Assembly (NCBI GenBank): GCA_021783235.1 | Contig: JAJXUD010000042.1 | Span: 1-38,957 of the forward strand | Direction of reading: 5' to 3' | Length of the DNA stretch: 38,957 bases | DNA from: Myxococcales bacterium | GTDB taxonomy: Bacteria > Myxococcota > Myxococcia > Myxococcales > JAKAPL01 | Shown: positions 35,272 to 38,957 of the stretch, piece after piece | Layout: each line of letters starts with the position of its first letter | Position numbering within the stretch: position 1 is the first letter of the stretch | Program-made: the position numbers and the translations under genes | Notes under the pieces: generated by a model | Databases searched by the model: none | Told to the model about the DNA's origin: nothing | The model's input: only the letters and a program-made list of their open reading frames with translations

Positions 35272-36468
35272 TCACACCCGCCCGCGCTTGCGCGTCGCGA
35301 GGAAGTACTTCTCGAAGGCCAGCTTCGCCCAGTGGGCCTCGGGGCCGGGGATGAGCCAGGCGTGCTTGCGCGGCTCGAGGAAGTGGTCGGCGGTCATGAT
35401 GATGCCGGTGTTCCCAGCGTCGAGCACGCACTTCGCGTCGATGCTCGCGGGCGGCAGCTCGACGAGCCTCTCGCCGCGGATGGAGGCCACGACGTTGTGG
35501 GCCACCACCTTCGCCATCTCCTCCGACAGGTAGCCGGTCTTGGGCACGCCGCAGGGGACCGTCGTCTTGTCGGGTGCGCTCATCGCCACCGCGACGCCGG
35601 CCGCGAAGACCTCGGGGTGCGCGGCCGTCCGGTAGTGGCCGTCCACCTTCACGAAGCCCGCCGGGGTGCAGATGTCCTGCCGCGCTCGGACCGCGTCGAC
35701 GCCCAGGAAGGCCGGGACCAGCATCGCGAAGGCGAACGGCAGCGCCCGCCCGTCCGCGAGCCGCAGCTCGCCCGGCACCAGCTCCTCGACGCTCGCGTTC
35801 GTCACCGCCTCGATGCCGAGCTTCTTGAAGAAGTACTCGGTCATCGGGGTCCCGGAGCCGAACCCCCCGATGCCGAAGTGGGCGAGGAACGGCTCGGCCG
35901 TCACGAAGGTGATCGGCGCCTTCTGCTTCAGCCCCCGCTTGTCGAGCTGGTAGGCGAGGTTGAAGAGGAACTCGTAGCCCGCCCCGAAGCACGAGGCGCC
36001 CTGCACCGCGCCGACGATCACGGGCCCCGGCTTCGCGACGAGCTGCTCGAAGGCCGTCCGGCAGAGCTCCGCGTCCTCCCAGTTCATGATCGACTGGCTG
36101 TGGCCGCCGCGCGGCCCCAGGCCCGAAATCGCGGCGTAGTCGAGCTTCGGGCCGGTGGCGATGACCAGGTAGTCGTACGGCTCGGCCCCCTCGGGCGTGA
36201 CGACCTTCCGGCCCTCGAGGTCGAGCGCGGTGGCGGGCGCGTGGCGGAACGCGATCCCCTTCTTCTCGAAGATCGGCCGCACCGGGAAGGTGATCTCCTC
36301 CTTCTCCCGCAGCCCAAACGGGACCCAGATGAGCGACGGGTTGAAGAGGAACTCGTCCGTGCGCGAGACGACCACGACCTCGTGCTCGGCGCCGAGCTTC
36401 CCTTTGATCTCCACCGCGGCGGTCAGGCCCGCGAAGCTCGATCCGACGACGACGATCCGCTTGCCCAT
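35272..36468 (-). CDS. Sulfide:quinone oxidoreductase-like flavoprotein
   Basis: A 398-residue two-dinucleotide-binding flavoprotein. The FAD-binding motif is at the N-terminus (RIVVVGSSFAGLTAAVEI), and YDYLVIATGPKLDY and VPAFLGVDAVR follow. The Cys pair typical of sulfide:quinone oxidoreductases is present: C160 in GAVQGASCFGAGYEFLFN and C306 in VPCGVPKTGYLSEEMAKVVA. A membrane-associating C-terminus fits peripheral quinone reduction. Closely related NDH-2-type enzymes lack the Cys pair, so sulfide oxidation or persulfide chemistry is likely but not certain. It stands alone; bases 35159-35271 between it and the small lipoprotein hold no gene. Confidence 0.82.
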   Translation of the reverse strand: MGKRIVVVGSSFAGLTAAVEIKGKLGAEHEVVVVSRTDEFLFNPSLIWVPFGLREKEEITFPVRPIFEKKGIAFRHAPATALDLEGRKVVTPEGAEPYDYLVIATGPKLDYAAISGLGPRGGHSQSIMNWEDAELCRTAFEQLVAKPGPVIVGAVQGASCFGAGYEFLFNLAYQLDKRGLKQKAPITFVTAEPFLAHFGIGGFGSGTPMTEYFFKKLGIEAVTNASVEELVPGELRLADGRALPFAFAMLVPAFLGVDAVRARQDICTPAGFVKVDGHYRTAAHPEVFAAGVAVAMSAPDKTTVPCGVPKTGYLSEEMAKVVAHNVVASIRGERLVELPPASIDAKCVLDAGNTGIIMTADHFLEPRKHAWLIPGPEAHWAKLAFEKYFLATRKRGRV

Positions 36469-36593
36469 GAGACCCTCGCTTGCTGGCGGGCGTCAGGCCC
36501 GTCACTGGTGAATCTGCAAGCTCGGGACCAAGGGCCAAGTGGCCGGAATCAGGAGCGACGCGACGAAATCGATGCGCGAACCCCCGGGTCATT

Positions 36594-36629
36594 TTTGCAC
36601 CGGCCTCCCATTCTTGCGCCAGCCTCCCA
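36594..36629 (+). repeat. Imperfect 17-bp tandem repeat upstream of the Cys-rich gene
   Basis: TTTGCACCGGCCTCCCA (36594-36610) and CTTGCGCCAGCCTCCCA (36613-36629) agree at 14 of 17 positions with a 19-bp period. The pair could be an operator or a relic of insertion-sequence ends. The rest of 36469-36698 holds only the putative -10 TAGAGT (36662-36667) and the ribosome site GGAGGG before the ATG at 36699. Confidence 0.3.
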
Positions 36630-36698
36630 GCCGCCGCAGCTCGCGCGGCGCTGGCCGTGCGGTAGAGTGGCCTCCGCGCAGCCGCTGGAGGGACCTTC

Positions 36699-37796
36699 AT
36701 GAGACTCGTCGATCTGGCGTGCATCGCCTCTCTCGCTGCCTCCTGCATCCCGGCGGCGCCGCGCGGGACCAACGTCGGCGGCGCGGGCTCGACGGGAGCT
36801 GCCGGATCGTCGGCCGGGGGCGCCTCCTCGAGCGGCGGCACGCCGAGCGGCGGCTCGACCGCGGTCGGCGGCGGCAGCGGCGGCACGTCGGGCGGGGGTG
36901 GCTCGAGCGGCGCGGCCAGCGCGGGCGATGGCGGGGGCCCCTGCGGCTGCGGCGGCGGGGTCTGCGTCCAGAACGGCTGCCGGACCGACTGCGGCGCCGT
37001 GGGCCAGGCCTGCTGCGCGCCGTCCTCCGCCGGCGGCCTGCCGGCCTGCGAGGACGGCCTCTTCGGCTGTAACCTCGCGGACGACGGCGGCACGTGCGAG
37101 CCGTGCGGCGAGCCGGGCGAGAGCTGCTGCCCGGTCGACGGCGTCGCCGCCAGCTGCCAGAGCGGGGTCTGCGTCGCGGCGGCGGGCGGGTCGACCGTCT
37201 GCGAGGCGGAGTGCGGCTCGCCCGGGCAGCCCTGCTGCGCCGGCGACCGCTGCCAGATCTCGATCGGCCACTGCCTCTCGTCCGGCCCCGACGCCGGTAG
37301 CTGCGCCAGCTGCGGAATCGAGGGCTCGCCGTGCTGCCTGGCGCCCGGGACCGGTCTCTGCGAGGCCGGCCTCTCGTGCCTCGCCGCAAGTCCGTGGATC
37401 TGCGCGGTGGCCCCCGACGCCGGGACCACGCCCGGCGGCTACTGCGTCGTCGCCCCGCTCCAGGGCGGCTTCGGAATCCCGACCTGCCACGGCCTCGACT
37501 GCGTCGCCGGCGACGGCGGCTCACGCTGCGAGGAGCCGACCGCGGGCCTCCCCTGCGTCGACGGCAGCTGCGTCGGCGCCGTCTGCGTCGGCGGCGGCTG
37601 CGAGGCGAGCTGCGGCGCGCCCGGTCAGCCCTGCTGCCCCGGCGGCGGCTGCGAGGACGGCCTCTACGGCTGCTCCGCCCTCCCGGACGCGGGCGGCGTC
37701 TGCCTGGCCTGCGGCGGCGACGGGGAGTCGTGCTGCGCCGGCAACCTCTGCCCGAACTCCGCGAGCCAGAGCTGCGACGGCGGAAGCTGCGTTTGA
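36699..37796 (+). CDS. Cysteine-rich repeat lipoprotein with six CGxxGxxCC modules
   Basis: A 365-residue exported protein. The signal peptide ends in the lipobox SLAASC (C16), followed by a Gly/Ser/Ala-rich spacer (20-78). Then come six copies of the motif C-G-x2-G-x2-C-C: CGAVGQACC, CGEPGESCC, CGSPGQPCC, CGIEGSPCC, CGAPGQPCC, CGGDGESCC. Each is followed by 20-40 residues holding further Cys and words such as EDGLFGC/EDGLYGC. Regular spacing implies a chain of small disulfide-bonded modules on the cell surface. I know no function. A 13-bp -10 region identical to that before hisC is found at 36659-36671. Confidence 0.75.
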   Translation: MRLVDLACIASLAASCIPAAPRGTNVGGAGSTGAAGSSAGGASSSGGTPSGGSTAVGGGSGGTSGGGGSSGAASAGDGGGPCGCGGGVCVQNGCRTDCGAVGQACCAPSSAGGLPACEDGLFGCNLADDGGTCEPCGEPGESCCPVDGVAASCQSGVCVAAAGGSTVCEAECGSPGQPCCAGDRCQISIGHCLSSGPDAGSCASCGIEGSPCCLAPGTGLCEAGLSCLAASPWICAVAPDAGTTPGGYCVVAPLQGGFGIPTCHGLDCVAGDGGSRCEEPTAGLPCVDGSCVGAVCVGGGCEASCGAPGQPCCPGGGCEDGLYGCSALPDAGGVCLACGGDGESCCAGNLCPNSASQSCDGGSCV

Positions 37797-37857
37797 CCCC
37801 GCCGCGGCTCGCGCCGCGCGGCGATGGGCGCGCGCCCTCCCCGACCCAAGCCCTGGC

Positions 37858-38412
37858 CTACCCCGAGGCGAGCTCCAGCAGCTTTTGCACCGTGCGCCAG
37901 TTGCGCACCGTGCTCACCGTGGCGAGCCTCGAGTCGATCCAGGCGTTCGTGAGCTTCGTCCGGGCGAAGCCGTTCGGACAGTGAAGAAAGACCTCGCGCC
38001 CCAGCACCGCGAACCGGTCGCCCGGCGATCGGTCGGGATCGAGGGCGGCGACGAGCTTCGCGGCGGGCCGCTCCGCCAGGAAGGCCACGTGGAGCGTCTC
38101 GGGCGCCGCGCCCTCCCGGAGGAACGGGTTGCCGCGCGCGACCTGCCCCAGCTCCCCCGCACTCCGCAGCAGCAGCGGCACGGCGAGGCCGAACCGCTCG
38201 CGGATCGCCGCCGCCACCGCCTCGGGAATCCGCGCGGCCTCCCGCGGCCCCGCCCGGAAGATCACGTTGCCGCTCTGGAGGTACGTCGAGACCTCGCGCC
38301 CCCCGCACGCCGCGAAGAGCGCGGCCAGCTCCTTCATCGGCAGCGGCCTCTTGCCGCCCACGTTGATCCCGCGCAGCAGCGCGACGTAGGGCTCGGAGGC
38401 GGCGGCCGTCAC
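37858..38412 (-). CDS. DUF1697 family protein
   Basis: A 184-residue protein with the family pattern YVALLRGINVGGKRPLPMKELAALFAACG at the start, VSTYLQSGNVIFRA, LHVAFLAERP, and the C-terminal GRTKLTNAWIDSRLATVSTVRNWRTVQKLLEL-like end (here ARTKLTNAWID and TVRNWRTVQKL). DUF1697 has no well-established function. GTG 38412 fits the domain start; an ATG near 38496 would add about 28 atypical Arg-rich residues that come from the palindromic repeat region. Confidence 0.88.
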   Translation of the reverse strand: MTAAASEPYVALLRGINVGGKRPLPMKELAALFAACGGREVSTYLQSGNVIFRAGPREAARIPEAVAAAIRERFGLAVPLLLRSAGELGQVARGNPFLREGAAPETLHVAFLAERPAAKLVAALDPDRSPGDRFAVLGREVFLHCPNGFARTKLTNAWIDSRLATVSTVRNWRTVQKLLELASG

Positions 38413-38496
38413 GCGGGCGAGGATGCAACGGATTCGGCGGCGGCGCCAGCCGCGGAGCGGCCGCGAGGCAGAGGACGACCTCGCGGGATCAATCAT

Positions 38497-38533
38497 CCCT
38501 CCCCCCGCAAAGCGGGGGAGGGAAGGGTGGGGG
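38497..38533. repeat. C/G-rich palindromic mini-repeat between genes (copy C)
   Basis: CCCTCCCCCCGC-AAA-GCGGGGGAGGG with a one-base bulge, followed by AAGGGTGGGGGG. It lies in the divergent space between the DUF1697 gene and the small lipoprotein. It is the intergenic member of the family found in frame at 5219-5262 and 7664-7704. Confidence 0.65.
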
Positions 38534-38561
38534 GTCGCCGAGCGCGGTATTCTGCGTCTCG

Positions 38562-38795
38562 ATGCCGAAGCTGCCCCTGCTCCTCGCCGCGTCGGCCGCG
38601 AGCCTCGTTCTCGGCGGCGCCTGCGCGCGCCCCTCGCCCCCAGGGCAGGGGGCCGTCGCCGAGACCTCGACGTCCTGCCGCCAGACGGACGACTGCCCGC
38701 ACGGATCTCTCTGCGTGAAGCGCCACTGCCTGCGCGAGGCGTCGCGAGAGAACGCGAAGCGGCTCGAGGATCTGCGAGCGGGGTCGCGAAGGTGA
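38562..38795 (+). CDS. Small lipoprotein
   Basis: A 77-residue protein: signal peptide PLLLAASAASLVLGGAC with lipobox LGGAC (C21), a short linker, then SCRQTDDCPHGSLCVKRHCL, a four-cysteine mini-domain like those of other Myxococcota lipoproteins, and a charged helix. The function is unknown. Bases 38796-38831 hold nothing that I recognise. Confidence 0.7.
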   Translation: MPKLPLLLAASAASLVLGGACARPSPPGQGAVAETSTSCRQTDDCPHGSLCVKRHCLREASRENAKRLEDLRAGSRR

Positions 38796-38831
38796 TCGCC
38801 GACCGCGCGTAGGGCGCGACCGCGGGCTTAC

Positions 38832-38957
38832 CCCAATGCCGGTGAGTTAGGGGCGCAAGGTCCGAGAATGACAGATGGTTGCGCGATCGTGCTCTCAAGC
38901 AGAGGAGAGTACGACGATGGGATTGGCCGCAGATCTTGAAGCGACGATGGTGGTGCG
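38832..38957 (+). mobile_element. Possible left end of an IS4-like insertion sequence (truncated by the window)
   Basis: CAATGCCGGTGAGTTAGGGG (38833-38852) resembles the IS4 left end as I recall it (AATGCCGATCAGTTAAGG), and a gene starts about 80 bp inside it, as in IS4-type elements. The other end is outside the window, so this cannot be confirmed here. Confidence 0.35.
38917..38957 (+). CDS. 5' end of a gene cut by the window edge (possible transposase)
   Basis: The ATG at 38917 is preceded by AGAGGAGAG (38901-38909), a strong ribosome site. The first 13 residues read MGLAADLEATMVV. It is too short to classify. The IS4-like end upstream makes a transposase the first guess. Confidence 0.45.
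   Translation, partial: MGLAADLEATMVV

Overview
The window is chromosomal DNA of very high GC. The best lineage fit is the Myxococcota or a close deltaproteobacterial relative. Three things point there: lipoproteins with Asp-Ala-Gly/Asp-Gly-Gly-rich linkers, a regulatory PTS headed by HPr kinase, and a 17-bp sequence in front of imuA that matches, at every position, the LexA box consensus I recall for Myxococcus xanthus. I saw no rRNA, tRNA or CRISPR array.

Layout. (1) Bases 1-3540 are a decayed RHS toxin/immunity locus. It holds an RHS core protein with a variable C-terminal tip, an ATGA-coupled Sel1/TPR-like gene (probable immunity), a 48-bp copied RHS segment, a second orphan RHS/TPR fragment pair, and two scraps of an IS1595-family transposase. 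(2) Bases 3547-10262, minus strand, are the SOS mutagenesis cassette imuA-imuB-dnaE2 followed by a TonB-like gene. A LexA box lies in front, and dnaE2 seems to begin at an AUU codon. (3) Bases 10309-17585 carry hprK-rapZ-ptsH-ptsI and then glyQ-glyS; 17582-21309 carry accA, hisC, cmk and mutM. The glyS N-terminus holds three in-frame copies of a 57-bp palindrome-containing repeat. (4) Bases 21380-25923 carry a membrane-anchored coiled-coil protein, a cupin, cystathionine beta-synthase and GTP-dependent PEP carboxykinase, several with leaderless-looking promoters. (5) Bases 25989-29262 carry two paralogous lipoproteins with an HEL-x(2)-A-x-TDP motif. Between them, on the minus strand, lies a thioredoxin-fold gene interrupted by one in-frame TGA at the first active-site cysteine position. 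A perfect 17-nt hairpin lies 10 nt downstream of it, so this is best read as an unannotated selenoprotein. (6) Bases 29279-33761 pair a ScfR/RamB-type regulator with divergent malate synthase and isocitrate lyase genes (glyoxylate shunt). (7) The rest carries an aldo/keto reductase, Cys-rich lipoproteins, a sulfide:quinone oxidoreductase-like flavoprotein, a DUF1697 protein, and at the right edge the start of a gene that may belong to an IS4-like element.

Functional picture. The central genes link carbon control (HPr kinase, HPr, EI, RapZ) with growth on acetate or fatty acids (glyoxylate shunt, PEPCK) and with housekeeping synthesis. The imu cassette is a DNA-damage-inducible mutagenic polymerase system. 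The most notable items are the selenocysteine thioredoxin-like protein, the in-frame palindromic repeats in glyS and dnaE2, the AUU start of dnaE2, and the RHS cassette remnants.
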